A stretch of 64,000 bases of DNA from Viridibacillus soli (GCF_016612995.1 NZ_JAEOAH010000029.1:16213-80212), one strand, 5' to 3'. Counted from the stretch's first letter, positions 46,554-55,518 are shown. Translations and numbers: made by a program. The notes: a model not told the origin generated them from the letters alone.

Positions 46554-46957
46554 GCTGTTACATTAAGAAATCAAAATATCCAATTAATAGATGAATATAT
46601 TTATTATCTTCCAATACATTTAAAAATGAATTAAGACAAAACTAAAAGGATTGAGCCCTGTGCAGTATAGGGTTTAATCCTTAATAGCTGTCTAAAATAT
46701 TTTTCTAACATTTTGGGTAACTTCATATACTATTAACTTAGATTTTTTAGAGATATATCCCAAAAATATACTTGCTAGATTTTCATTTTTACAGTGTATT
46801 ATATCTCAAAAGCCTTTAAAATAATTAGCAATAAAACGATTAGCAACATTAGGTACAGTAACGGGTGTTTTAGTACAAGGATTTAACCTGACAGTGTCCA
46901 TCCATCTATACTATTTCCATTATCATATTATCGAAAAAAATAGGAAATAAAGATGAG
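46554..46957. other. Intergenic region with terminator
   Basis: A hairpin AAGGATT-ga-GCCCT/AGGG-t-TTAATCCTT at 46647-46683 ends the preceding gene. No other element is seen in these 400 bp. Confidence 0.6.
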
Positions 46958-47146
46958 ATGACATTTATTATCAAATTAAAAATAGGTTCATCAATGTATA
47001 CATTATTGCTTATTTTGTTAGCTGTAGTTATTTTCTTTGTGCCTGCTGGTACTATCTATTTTAGACAATACTTAATCATGATTATTTTTCTTTCGATTCT
47101 TGCCACCGCGGTTTCGAGTATATACTATTATCGAAAAGTGAGCTAG
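46958..47146 (+). CDS. Small membrane protein (uncertain)
   Basis: Up to 62 residues with two helices (MYTLLLILLAVVIFFVPAG, YLIMIIFLSILATAVSSI). Neither the first ATG nor the ATG at 46994 has a strong SD. Composition favours a real small membrane protein, but it may be a fragment. Confidence 0.4.
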   Translation: MTFIIKLKIGSSMYTLLLILLAVVIFFVPAGTIYFRQYLIMIIFLSILATAVSSIYYYRKVS

Positions 47147-47198
47147 TAGCGATGTAGAAACTAAGCTTATTTTCAAAAAAATAATTTTATATGTTACC

Positions 47199-47537
47199 TG
47201 ATAGAAATAGATAAAACAAATTGGTTGGATGTCGTCTCTTTAACAACAAATAAAGAAATTATGCCAACATTATGTGAAGAATACATAGCTTCAAATGCTT
47301 TGTCAATTGTACAAGCACAATACGAAAAAACATGGATTACAAAAGCGATTGAACATGATCGCAAATTAATCGGTTTTACTAGTAATAGAGGAGATGAAGA
47401 AACTAGACGGATGCAAGGAAATCAATTTATCCACTGATCCAGAAAATGTACGTGGGAAAAAGATATATAAGAACTTGAGGTTTGTGAATACAGGACGCTT
47501 TGTTGATGGTGAGGAACTATTTTGTATGAAGTTATAA
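47199..47537 (+). pseudogene. Spermidine/spermine acetyltransferase (BltD-like) remnant
   Basis: The plus strand reads EIDKTNWLDVVSLTTNKEIM, CEEYIASNALSIVQAQYEKT, AIEHDRKLIGFT, then, after a deletion of about 50 codons and a frame change, NLSTDPENVRGKKIYKNLRF and VDGEELFCMKL. The ends match BltD-type acetyltransferases, but the acetyl-CoA-binding core is missing. Confidence 0.72.
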
Positions 47538-47701
47538 GAGCACTTGTTGTCAAGTCTTGATAGGCGAACAATAAGCCCAACTGGTTGTCAGCTGGGCATT
47601 TGTACACTATTTAATTTGTCTTTTAGATTTTCTAATACTAACTAACTATACTCACAGATGCTATGATAATAAAAATTACAAGCGAACTATTAATAGAACA
47701 T

Positions 47702-48148
47702 TTAATCATCTATTCTTTGATTGGAGAGGTGCGTTATTTCTATAATTCGCTCGCACAAAAATCTTTCGATTCCTGGATACTTTTCTCCTAATGAAGTTAT
47801 CTTAAAGCCTAAGTTTCTGTAAAACTCTACTGCATCTTTATCAGTTTCTGCAGTAATATTAGTTAGTGAATATTTATCAATGATAAACTCAATCATCTTG
47901 CCGCCTATCCCTTTGCCCCTTTCTTCAGGAGAGACGGCGATATGCCTTATTTCACAGTTATTGGCTTTGATTTCTACCCCAATACAACCAGATATATCTT
48001 CTTTTCCATTTTTATAACCAAATAATGATTGGTTATGGGATTCTATATACATTATATAAGCTTGGTCGACTTTTTCGATAGATGTGGCATATGATAACAA
48101 TTCCCTAATAGAAGGCTGGATGATTTTTGAACTAATCCCTATTATCAA
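47702..48148 (-). CDS. GNAT family N-acetyltransferase
   Basis: 148 residues, TTG start with AAAGGTGAT upstream. The acetyl-CoA-binding segment IRHIAVSPEERGKGIGGKMI is complete, followed by ITAETDKDAVEFYRNLGFKI, the usual tail of small acetyltransferases. Substrate unknown. Intact. Confidence 0.9.
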   Translation of the reverse strand: MIIGISSKIIQPSIRELLSYATSIEKVDQAYIMYIESHNQSLFGYKNGKEDISGCIGVEIKANNCEIRHIAVSPEERGKGIGGKMIEFIIDKYSLTNITAETDKDAVEFYRNLGFKITSLGEKYPGIERFLCERIIEITHLSNQRIDD

Positions 48149-48260
48149 ACTATCACCTTTCTCTATAAAATATTATTATTAAGTTAGTAAATATTCCACA
48201 ATAATTGTGTATTTTTCGGCGTTTTGCAATTTTGAATAGAACATAGTTTTCTAGCATTAT

Positions 48261-49745
48261 TCACTTTTCATCACCATCTAAAATATTCGGCACTTTCCTA
48301 TGTTTTGTCGCTTGTTCATATGCATAAGCCATCTTGATCAATGTACCTTCATTAAAAGCTGTGCTTGCGAATGTGATGCCAAAAGGTCTTCCTGATTCCT
48401 TATAGCCTGCTGGAACAGCAATTGTTGGGTAACCTGCTTTTGCTGAAATAGTTGAACCTATATAAGATGGGAATAGTATGGCATCCAAGTCGTATTTCTC
48501 TAATGCATATCCAATTCCTTGTTGTTCAGAAAAATAGATATCCTCTAAACGGGCATTCAAATATTCTGGATTACTTAATGTATTTGGCAGATTCTCGCGC
48601 TGCTCTAATCTGTCTTGTCCATTCTTTAATGCACGGTCTGCATGATCTTTATTGAACTGGATCAATTCACTAAAAGTATGTACAGGCTGCTGTGCTGGGA
48701 GTTTTGACAGATAGTTGTCAAGGCTATGCTTCAATTCATATAAAAGAACGCCCCTTCTCCATTCTCTATGAAATGCTGGAATTTCAATATTTTCCACAAT
48801 TGTTGCCCCTTGCTCTTCAATGATTTGAACAGCATTTCTAAATGATCCCTCGTCATATTCATCCGAGTTATAAAATTCGTCAGAACCATGAGTAAAGACA
48901 CCTATTCTAGCGCCCTTTAATCCATCAGCATCTAAATAGCTTGTATAATTTTCTATACCCTTCTCTTTCAACTTATGCGTAGCTGGATCGTCCTCGTCAA
49001 CACCTACCATTGCTTCTAAAAGAATTGCTGCATCCTTGACAGTTCTTGCAAAGGGGCCCGCTGTATCTTGAGAATATGTAAAAGGTATTATCCCTGTTCT
49101 ACTTATTAATCCAACAGTTGGTTTAATACCAACAACTGAATTTAGAGTCGCTGGGCTAAGAATAGATGCATCTGTTTCAGTTCCTACTGCTAATACGGAG
49201 AAATTTGCAGCTACTGCTACGGCAGAACCAGAACTAGAACCTCCTACATAAAGATTAGGGTCGCCATATGGATTTAGCACTTGCCCACCTCTAGCACTAT
49301 AGCCAGCCCACATGGTACTCGACATCGCATTGGCTAATTCCGTCATATTCGCCTTCCCTAAAATAACCGCTCCAGCCTTACGAAGTTTTTCCACTAGAAA
49401 AGCATCTGTTGAACTACAATAATTTTCAAGCGCTAGCGTGCCTGCACTTGTATGCATATAATCATTCGTTTCAATATTATCTTTCAGCACAACTGGAATT
49501 CCATGCAAAGGCCCTCTTGATCCTTTGACAGCTCTTTCATGATCTAATGCTTCCGCGATAAAAAGCGCCTCAGGATTAATTTCAAGAATGGAATTGATTC
49601 TTGGTCCATCTTGATCATATTTTGCAATTCGATCAAGGTAATACATCGTTAACTCTTTAGAAGTCACTTCTCCACTCATCATCGCGTTTTGTAAATCATC
49701 AATCGTTAATTCTTCTTGGTAAAAATCTTTAAAAATTATACTCAT
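48261..49745 (-). CDS. Amidase signature family protein
   Basis: 494 residues from ATG 49745 (AAGGGGTG upstream). The Ser-cisSer-Lys triad is visible: Lys in GIPVVLKDNIET, the cis-Ser and nucleophile in LYVGGSSSGSAVAVAANF. GTETDASILSPATLNSVVGI continues the signature. Length and full coverage fit a free amidase rather than GatA; it may hydrolyse peptide amides. The last residues KHRKVPNILDGDEK are at the usual place. No gatB/gatC nearby. Confidence 0.9.
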   Translation of the reverse strand: MSIIFKDFYQEELTIDDLQNAMMSGEVTSKELTMYYLDRIAKYDQDGPRINSILEINPEALFIAEALDHERAVKGSRGPLHGIPVVLKDNIETNDYMHTSAGTLALENYCSSTDAFLVEKLRKAGAVILGKANMTELANAMSSTMWAGYSARGGQVLNPYGDPNLYVGGSSSGSAVAVAANFSVLAVGTETDASILSPATLNSVVGIKPTVGLISRTGIIPFTYSQDTAGPFARTVKDAAILLEAMVGVDEDDPATHKLKEKGIENYTSYLDADGLKGARIGVFTHGSDEFYNSDEYDEGSFRNAVQIIEEQGATIVENIEIPAFHREWRRGVLLYELKHSLDNYLSKLPAQQPVHTFSELIQFNKDHADRALKNGQDRLEQRENLPNTLSNPEYLNARLEDIYFSEQQGIGYALEKYDLDAILFPSYIGSTISAKAGYPTIAVPAGYKESGRPFGITFASTAFNEGTLIKMAYAYEQATKHRKVPNILDGDEK

Positions 49746-49902
49746 GAATACACCCCTTATTATTCTCTTAAATTCCCCATGTGCTAGACTATATACGTTT
49801 GTTGCAAAATTCACAAAAAATGGATTAGATTTATTTCAAGGCCATTTTCCTCTCTACTATCTTTTCCTATTAATGGATTCAAAATATAAATTGGCCAGTA
49901 AA

Positions 49903-50364
49903 TTAGGCCCAATAGTTATCCATTATAGATTTCGACCAATTGGGTTGTATAATATCCCCTTTTGGTAAAAACTCTCGCATAACTGGCTTTATATCGATAA
50001 TTGGGGACCCATCTATTGCGTCTAATCCCTTTACAATTAACTTTCTATGTTTGACTTCTAACAGCTCTACAATGGTTACACCCAATTTATTCGGTCTATT
50101 TTTACCTCTTTGTGCAAAAATCCCGATTTCAGGATAGTCTTTATTGTTTCTTGGATGTCTTGCATCATAATTAATCTTGTCGTCAGAGACTTTATTAAAA
50201 TAAAAAATAATTTCTAAGTGAGAGAACTCATTAATTCCTTTTAATGATGCTTCATTTATATCTTCAGAAAGTTCAATAGTTGACACAATTGAACCCCAGT
50301 GATCATCTTTAATTTCTTTGCGATCATTATTAACAATGGCTATTGGTCTGATTGAGTAGTTCAT
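49903..50364 (-). CDS. trmO: TrmO-like (TsaA/YaeB) tRNA methyltransferase family protein
   Basis: 153 residues from ATG 50364 (ATGGAGGTAGCG). RPIAIVNNDRKEIKDDHWGS, EFSHLEIIFYFNKV, HPRNNKDYPEIGIFAQRGKN RPNKLGVTIVEL and GLDAIDGSPIIDIKP are the conserved blocks of the UPF0066/TsaA beta-barrel, which uses S-adenosylmethionine to methylate N6-threonylcarbamoyl-adenosine in tRNA in characterised members. Short single-domain form, so the exact substrate is unproven. Confidence 0.85.
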   Translation of the reverse strand: MNYSIRPIAIVNNDRKEIKDDHWGSIVSTIELSEDINEASLKGINEFSHLEIIFYFNKVSDDKINYDARHPRNNKDYPEIGIFAQRGKNRPNKLGVTIVELLEVKHRKLIVKGLDAIDGSPIIDIKPVMREFLPKGDIIQPNWSKSIMDNYWA

Positions 50365-50430
50365 CGCTACCTCCATATGGTATATTTTTATAGTTATGTT
50401 AATTGTAACATAACTGATTCTAGGTAAACT

Positions 50431-51711
50431 TTAAAATTGAAATAGTTCTATACTCGTTTCACCCGTCTCCATATTTTTCACCGTTATTTGGTTGCTCTTC
50501 ACCTCATTTTCACCAACTACAATCACATTGCGAATGCCGTCTTTATTTGCACGTTCTAGCGCCTTGCCTAATTTTTTATTGCTCATATCTAACTCTACAT
50601 TGTATCCCCTTTGTCTAAACTCCGTTGCGACTAATAATGACTCTTTTAATGTATTCATCGGTATGATGTAAAAGTCGATTAATGATGGCTCTAAAGCAGC
50701 TGGATCTTTCAATGCTAAAGCTGTGTATATAACATCTAATCCAAATGAAATGCCAACAGTTGAGAAAGATTGATCCGTTCCTAGTAATCCTGCTATTGCA
50801 TTGTCATATCTTCCCCCGCTGCCGATACTCGATTTAATCGTTTGATCCACTAAAAACAGTTCATAAATCGTACCCGTATAAATTTCTAAGCCTCTTGCTA
50901 AGAATGGATTAAAAACACATTGCTCTGAAATTTTCAAATATGCGAGAAATGACATGAGCTTCTTTAATTCCTTTACACCTTGTTCAATATTTTCATTAGC
51001 TTTAGTAAATGGCTCAAAATAATAGATGCTTGAATTCTCATCATCTGTTAAAAAGCGCTCGATGGATTCAACTACTGTTAATGATAATCCTAATTCACTG
51101 AGCTCCTTCTTAACTGCTTCAACACCAACCTTCTCTAATTTATCAAGCACTAAAATCACGGCACTCATTTGTTCAGAAGGTACTTCAAACATTTCTAACA
51201 TACCGGATAGTAATTTGCGGTTGTTATATTGAATGGCAATTTTCAAATCTAATTTGGCAAAGGCGGAAAGTGCCATTTCCATAAGCTCTGCTTCAGCAAT
51301 TTGAGAATCTACACCGACGATATCTACATCACATTGTGTAAATTCACGAAATCGACCTGTTTTGATCGGCCCATCTCTAAAAACCTTCCCGATTTCATAT
51401 CGTTTAAAAGGCATTTTAATCGTTTGATTCATCGCAATAACTTTTGCAAAAGGAATCGTTAGGTCATAGCGAAGCGCTAAATCTCTTTCACCTCGGTCGA
51501 TTAATGTATACATCTCTTCTAAAATTTCTGCTCCGCCACCATACTTTGAAGCCATTAGCTCTGTATAATTCAAAATAGGTGTTTCAAGTGGTTTACAGCC
51601 GTATTGTATAAATGTATCCTCAAGCGTTCTTCTAATTTTCCGTCTAATCACCTCGGCTTCAGGTAAATAATCTTGTGTTCCTTTAACATTTTGGTAATCC
51701 ATTTTTCTCAT
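50431..51711 (-). CDS. hisS: Histidine--tRNA ligase
   Basis: 426 residues, class II aminoacyl-tRNA synthetase. Motif 1 region LEDTFIQYGCKPLETPIL, motif 2 KRYEIGKVFRDGPIKTGRFR EFTQCDVDIVG, histidine-A motif ARGLEIYTGTIYE (usually RGLDYYTG), motif 3 STVGISFGLDVIY, and an anticodon-binding C-terminal domain (IPMNTLKESLLVATEFRQRG). ATG with AGGAGGAATG. It differs from the standard bacillar HisS in the EIYTGT and REFTQ-context residues, so it may be the second hisS found in some bacilli. Its leader contains an attenuator-like pair of hairpins. Confidence 0.93.
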   Translation of the reverse strand: MRKMDYQNVKGTQDYLPEAEVIRRKIRRTLEDTFIQYGCKPLETPILNYTELMASKYGGGAEILEEMYTLIDRGERDLALRYDLTIPFAKVIAMNQTIKMPFKRYEIGKVFRDGPIKTGRFREFTQCDVDIVGVDSQIAEAELMEMALSAFAKLDLKIAIQYNNRKLLSGMLEMFEVPSEQMSAVILVLDKLEKVGVEAVKKELSELGLSLTVVESIERFLTDDENSSIYYFEPFTKANENIEQGVKELKKLMSFLAYLKISEQCVFNPFLARGLEIYTGTIYELFLVDQTIKSSIGSGGRYDNAIAGLLGTDQSFSTVGISFGLDVIYTALALKDPAALEPSLIDFYIIPMNTLKESLLVATEFRQRGYNVELDMSNKKLGKALERANKDGIRNVIVVGENEVKSNQITVKNMETGETSIELFQF

Positions 51712-51737
51712 TAGTCATTCCTCCTGTTTTTTAGAAA

Positions 51738-51838
51738 ATAAAAAAACTGCACCAGATAAAAGTGATAGCCTTTATCGATGCAGTTCATTATGAATAGTCT
51801 TCCTATACGCGATTTTTATAAATCGGATAGCAAGACTA
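51738..51838 (-). promoter_or_regulatory. Attenuator-like leader of hisS
   Basis: Two hairpins in the minus-strand leader. The first (51796-51837) pairs AGTCTTgCTAT with ATAGgAAGACT; the second (51745-51785) pairs AACTGCA with TGCAGTT plus ATAAA/TTTAT and is followed by TTTTTTTATTT, a good terminator 30 nt before the hisS ATG. The first hairpin overlaps the stop codon of an ORF ending FHHHI. No T-box motif is present. Confidence 0.65.
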
Positions 51839-52033
51839 GATGTGATGATGGAATTGTGATGTGTTACATTGCAATTTTTTCAGTAACATATAATTCACCT
51901 CGTATTTGTTTATTACCTTCTCGCAGTAATTAGAAAATTTAAATATTGCCAGTTTTTCTTTTACAAATTGGATTTCCAACTCTGTTGAATTCCTTAAAGA
52001 TGGATTGTCTTTCTTTTTTCAAACGACTATTGC
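51836..52033 (-). pseudogene. TPR-protein C-terminal remnant ending in a His-rich short ORF
   Basis: Right after the DUF4306 stop the minus strand reads FHKAIVV, TGA, KKKDNPSLRNSTELEIQFVK EKLA, a copy of the end of the TPR protein at 52540 (FHKALCIRKRKGSKSLINST). The frame stays open to ...MLLKKLQCNTSQFHHHI and TAG (51836-51838). The internal ATG 51889 has GAGGTGA 5 nt upstream, so a 17-residue leader peptide with three His codons could be made before the hisS attenuator. Whether this is a true leader or just a remnant is open. Confidence 0.5.
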
Positions 52034-52049
52034 CTTGTGAAAAGGAGAT

Positions 52050-52559
52050 CTAATTAATAATTCCCAATTGACATATTTTCATCTTTTTTGCTTTTTTTAA
52101 AAGAAGAAGACTTACAGCTGAAATTATACCTACTATTCCAAAAAATATCGAAAATAGTATTAGACCTTCTGTAGGGGAACTGAATAACACTCCAGATACA
52201 ACAAATGATCCAATAGCCATAAATCCTAAAAATATACTCATAAGCATTTTATTATCTTTAAAGATTAAAAAGCCCATTTGAAAAACAACAAATAGCAAAG
52301 AACTTATCGTAACAAGTGGGAATATGGGTGCAAATTTTGCTGCATACACAAAATAATCGATCATTAAAATATCTTTAGACGTAACTATTTCACCGTTAAT
52401 CCAATTAGAAAAGACAGCTGTGTACTTCCATTCTAATGGATGATCTAATATCTGAGCCCCTTCATACCAACTCGCAAGTGTCGTGAAAAATAATACAATT
52501 AGAGCGATCAATAATAAAAAAATGGTTTTAAAATTCACTTTAATCACTACATTTTCCAA
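52050..52559 (-). CDS. DUF4306 (YjdJ-like) membrane protein
   Basis: Up to 169 residues with four helices (FLLLIALIVLFFTTLASWYE, FAPIFPLVTISSLLFVVFQM, MSIFLGFMAIGSFVVSGVLF, LILFSIFFGIVGIISAVSLL). The frame opens at TTG 52559, but GTG 52547 (four codons in) is equally likely. Overlaps the end of the TPR gene by 20 bp, so the two are probably co-translated. Function unknown. Confidence 0.72.
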   Translation of the reverse strand: MENVVIKVNFKTIFLLLIALIVLFFTTLASWYEGAQILDHPLEWKYTAVFSNWINGEIVTSKDILMIDYFVYAAKFAPIFPLVTISSLLFVVFQMGFLIFKDNKMLMSIFLGFMAIGSFVVSGVLFSSPTEGLILFSIFFGIVGIISAVSLLLLKKAKKMKICQLGIIN

Positions 52560-53154
52560 ATACTATCTTTTCGTTATTATCTATTTTTTCTTTTACAAAT
52601 TGTATTGCAAGTTCGGTTGAATTTATTAAAGATTTTGAGCCCTTCCGCTTTCTAATGCACAACGCTTTGTGAAACTGAGAAAGCGCTGATTTCCATTCAC
52701 CCACTTCCATTAGACACTTCCCTTTATGCTGCATAGCAAAATCCAATAAATCACAATCATCTATTGGCATTAATTCTTGAATGGCTATATCAAACGACTT
52801 TAATGCATCTTCATATTGTCCAGCGTATTTAAATGCCTCGCCTAAACGTATCAGATTAGCAATTCTTGATTTTTTTATACCACTCTCTTCAGCAAGCTTA
52901 TAACATTTTTCTAGCATACTAATAGCTTGCTTACTATCTCCAGCAATTCGATATAAATTACCAATAGTACCGTATAAAAAAATCTGCTCATTGATTGAAT
53001 CTGGTTCTATCCTTTTTAATGCCTCTTCAAATTGAAGCAACAGTTCTTTTAATGTTTCATAATTATGGCAGTTTTCACGTAAGTATTGGTTTTTATCAAA
53101 ATAAATAAAGTCATTTAGACTTAGTAGATTTGATTTTAGTACTGCAATATCTAT
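52540..53154 (-). CDS. Tetratricopeptide-repeat protein
   Basis: About 204 residues if read from 53154. GAGGAGG stands 8 nt before an ATA at 53152-53154, from which the frame runs IDIAVLKSNLLSLNDFIYFD into the TPR array (GTIGNLYRIAGDSKQAISML, RLGEAFKYAGQYEDALKSFD, HKGKCLMEVGEWKSALSQFH). The next standard start, TTG 53040, has no SD. So either AUA is used or the start codon has mutated. TPR proteins of this size in bacilli are protein-binding helpers. A C-terminal duplicate lies downstream of DUF4306. Confidence 0.75.
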   Translation of the reverse strand: MDIAVLKSNLLSLNDFIYFDKNQYLRENCHNYETLKELLLQFEEALKRIEPDSINEQIFLYGTIGNLYRIAGDSKQAISMLEKCYKLAEESGIKKSRIANLIRLGEAFKYAGQYEDALKSFDIAIQELMPIDDCDLLDFAMQHKGKCLMEVGEWKSALSQFHKALCIRKRKGSKSLINSTELAIQFVKEKIDNNEKIVFGKCSD

Positions 53155-53174
53155 TAGCTATACCTCCTCAAAAG

Positions 53175-53705
53175 TTATTCCATATTCATCGCTAGGACTC
53201 TCTTCACAAACCCAAGCTTCGCATTAGCATAGGCAGTTTCATTTTCTGGAAATTCTTTTGATAAATTTACTTTTAAATCTTCATATTCCTTTGCCAATTC
53301 AGGCTGCGCTATAAGGCGGTCGCGGAATAGTAGATGCTTTTGCCACCATTCTTCTTCAAACTCAACAATATGCACAACATGCGTTTTGATGAGTGGTTCT
53401 AAACTTGCAAATTTTGCGATGACTTCTTTACCTTCTATTTTAACCTTCGCTAAATGATAATAGCCTTGCCCTTTTAGTTTTTGAAAATCAAACTTCTGAA
53501 AATCTTCTAATTTCCTTACTCCAACAAGGATATCCACTAGCGGCTTTGCTTTTAAACCTGGAATAGCGGTACTACCAATATGCAGAATGTCTACAACCCA
53601 CTCTCCTAGAATGTTTTGTAAAATGTCCTTTTCACATACAAAGGACTGAGCCCAGCTATCCTCATGTTCGACTATATACACTTCACCTTTTTGCAATCCA
53701 GTCAT
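53175..53705 (-). CDS. GrpB family protein (UPF0157)
   Basis: 176 residues from ATG 53705 (GGGAGG six nt upstream). LHIGSTAIPGLKAKPLVDIL VGV is the G-S-x-A-x-x-G-x-x-x-K-x-x-x-D-x-x-x signature of the nucleotidyltransferase-fold GrpB/CoaE-domain family; FRDRLIAQPELAKEYEDLK is its C-terminal helix. Biochemical role uncertain. Intact. Confidence 0.9.
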   Translation of the reverse strand: MTGLQKGEVYIVEHEDSWAQSFVCEKDILQNILGEWVVDILHIGSTAIPGLKAKPLVDILVGVRKLEDFQKFDFQKLKGQGYYHLAKVKIEGKEVIAKFASLEPLIKTHVVHIVEFEEEWWQKHLLFRDRLIAQPELAKEYEDLKVNLSKEFPENETAYANAKLGFVKRVLAMNME

Positions 53706-54004
53706 TTCCATCCTCCCTTGTTCTTTAAGACTATATTATAATATTCACCAAAAAAACACTAACATTATTTGTATTTTTTGTTATATGGGATATAGAAAAA
53801 GAGCAATTAATCCGTAACATTAAAGGCAAGTAATCGTACATGATACTTTATTGTATAATGACTTGTTTATAGTGTTGCACATATTATGAATAGGAGCACA
53901 TGACTAAAAATGTTTATCAAGACCTAAATTAAAAAAAGACAAATAAATAAAAGGGCGTTACATATTTTATATGACTAATATGTAACGCTTTTTCCTTTTT
54001 ATTA

Positions 54005-54090
54005 AACTAAAGCACCCCGTTCGTTCAACAAGAAAAATGAAGTTTATTCAACAAACGCGCCCGATTGTTGAAGCTATGTTGAATCAACAC
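54005..54090. repeat. Dispersed TTCAAC hairpin, copy 2
   Basis: TTCAACA-aacgcgcccgat-TGTTGAA plus a half copy (CCCGTTCGTTCAACAAG). Same family as 7978 and 56531. Confidence 0.6.
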
Positions 54091-54249
54091 TTCTATTATT
54101 ACGGCTATTTTCAATTTCTTTGGTTATGGAAGATTTCTTTCCAGTCGCCCATCTTTCATTTTGAACACACCAAACTTTTGAATTGTTTTGATCAAACTAA
54201 ATTTTAAAGCTATACGTCAGGACTCTCCTTGAAAAAAATTATTAAAAAC

Positions 54250-54315
54250 ATTATTGTTTTACAATAATATTTTATTGATTGACAATAATATTTTATTAAT
54301 TTAGAATAATATGTA
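54250..54315 (+). promoter_or_regulatory. Promoter with iterated operator for the DUF2975/XRE pair
   Basis: ACAATAATATTTTATT occurs twice, 22 bp apart, with a third degenerate copy (AGAATAATATGTAAT). The promoter TTGACA-17 nt-TAGAAT overlaps the second and third copies. A repressor binding these repeats would block it; the XRE protein encoded downstream is the obvious candidate. Confidence 0.7.
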
Positions 54316-54335
54316 ATATAAGGAGGTGATTTCTA

Positions 54336-54863
54336 ATGAATCTTTTTACCAAGACCGTCCTAAAATTTTTATCAATTATGTCGCTAATTGCTCAAGTTTT
54401 ATGTACGTTTGCTGGGTTAATGCTATTATTTGGGGCTGGAGCTTTATTGTTAGTACCAAACGGAGTCAAAAAACAATTGCTACAGTATAACTCAAACACA
54501 AACCTATCAGTATGGTTTTTAGTACTTTCTTGCTTAATCGCGCTAGCAATCATTGCTTGTTTATTTATCATTATGTACGCTCTACACAAAATGATTGGTA
54601 ATATTTACGAACAACACTTCTTTGTTTCTCGAAATCTTACATACCTAAAACTAATCTTAATCTCGATTACTAGCTTTACCGTTTTGGACTTCATTAGTCA
54701 GCTGCTATTTGCGCAAGTACATGCGTACAATGTCATTGATATTTTTCCAAATTCTTGGCCAAGTTTAATAGGAAAAATTCTTTTGTTATCCATCGTTTAT
54801 ACGCTTTATGTGGTTTTTAAATACGGCATATCTTTACAAGACGATTCTAACAACGTGATTTAG
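54336..54863 (+). CDS. DUF2975 membrane protein
   Basis: 175 residues, four helices (LSIMSLIAQVLCTFAGLMLL, FLVLSCLIALAIIACLFIIM, LKLILISITSFTVLDFISQL, IGKILLLSIVYTLYVVFKYG) with the DUF2975 loop KMIGNIYEQHFFVSRN between helices II and III. AAGGAGGTGA before the ATG. Always found with an XRE repressor, as here (13 nt gap), suggesting that the membrane protein controls or is controlled by it. Intact. Confidence 0.9.
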   Translation: MNLFTKTVLKFLSIMSLIAQVLCTFAGLMLLFGAGALLLVPNGVKKQLLQYNSNTNLSVWFLVLSCLIALAIIACLFIIMYALHKMIGNIYEQHFFVSRNLTYLKLILISITSFTVLDFISQLLFAQVHAYNVIDIFPNSWPSLIGKILLLSIVYTLYVVFKYGISLQDDSNNVI

Positions 54864-54876
54864 GTGGGAGCTCCTA

Positions 54877-55089
54877 ATGATAAAAATTAATCTAGATCGA
54901 GTAATGCTAGAAAGAAAAATTTCTTCAAAAGCGTTAGCAGAAAAAATTGGAATTACCCAAGTTAACTTATCAATACTAAAAACAGGTAAAGCGCGTGGTA
55001 TTCGCTTTGCCACATTAGAAAAAATCTGCCAGACATTAAATTGTCAGCCTGGTGATATACTCGAATATGAAGAAAAAACTGACATATAA
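54877..55089 (+). CDS. XRE-family (YozG-like) transcriptional regulator
   Basis: 70 residues made of one helix-turn-helix: RKISSKALAEKIGITQVNLS, ILKTGKARGIRFATLEKICQ, TLNCQPGDILEYE. ATG preceded by GTGGGAG. Co-transcribed with DUF2975; likely acts on the repeats at 54250-54315. Confidence 0.92.
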   Translation: MIKINLDRVMLERKISSKALAEKIGITQVNLSILKTGKARGIRFATLEKICQTLNCQPGDILEYEEKTDI

Positions 55090-55117
55090 CAAAACAATTG
55101 TTATATGTCAGTTTTCA
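55078..55117 (+). terminator. Terminator of the DUF2975/XRE pair
   Basis: AACTGACATATAACAA/TTGTTATATGTCAGTT perfect 16-bp stem followed by TTC; its left arm overlaps the stop codon of the regulator. Confidence 0.75.
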
Positions 55118-55172
55118 ACTATTCCGCAATATGGCCCGAATGTTGAAGACAAGATAAACAACACTCTTCATA
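55118..55172. repeat. Dispersed TTCAAC repeat, copy 3
   Basis: TTCAACTATTCCGCAATATG, GCCCGAATGTTGAAGAC and AAACAACACTC; close to the copy at 57913. It cuts the reverse transcriptase fragment on its 3' side. Confidence 0.55.
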
Positions 55173-55179
55173 CAGATGT

Positions 55180-55405
55180 CCTCTTGTTTCTAAATATGAT
55201 TTCATTTGCTGATATAGATTTTCGGCATCCTCTTTGGATTCGCACATGATTACAAAGTCGTCTGCGTATCTTGCAACCACATATTTACCTCTGTTTTCAT
55301 ATGCAATTTTAACCCCTCGTTTAACTTGTCTATATCTTATATTCAATAGACTTTCTAGGCAATGTAAAGCTATATTTGCTAGTAGAGGAGAGACATGCCA
55401 CCTAG
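55180..55405 (-). pseudogene. Group II intron reverse transcriptase fragment
   Basis: The minus strand reads WHVSPLLANIALHCLESLLN, YENRGKYVVARYADDFVIMC, ESKEDAENLYQQMKSYLETR. YADD is the polymerase active site and SPLLANI the block just before it. Both ends of the protein are missing; the downstream end is replaced by a dispersed repeat. Confidence 0.85.
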
Positions 55406-55518
55406 TTAAATAAAACCATTACTTTACAAGTTGAATTCATTTCAATATATATCCCACATTTTTAATGTATAGTTAGAGTAAATTGCACTAATAGAATGTA
55501 AGTTGGAGGAGATGTACA

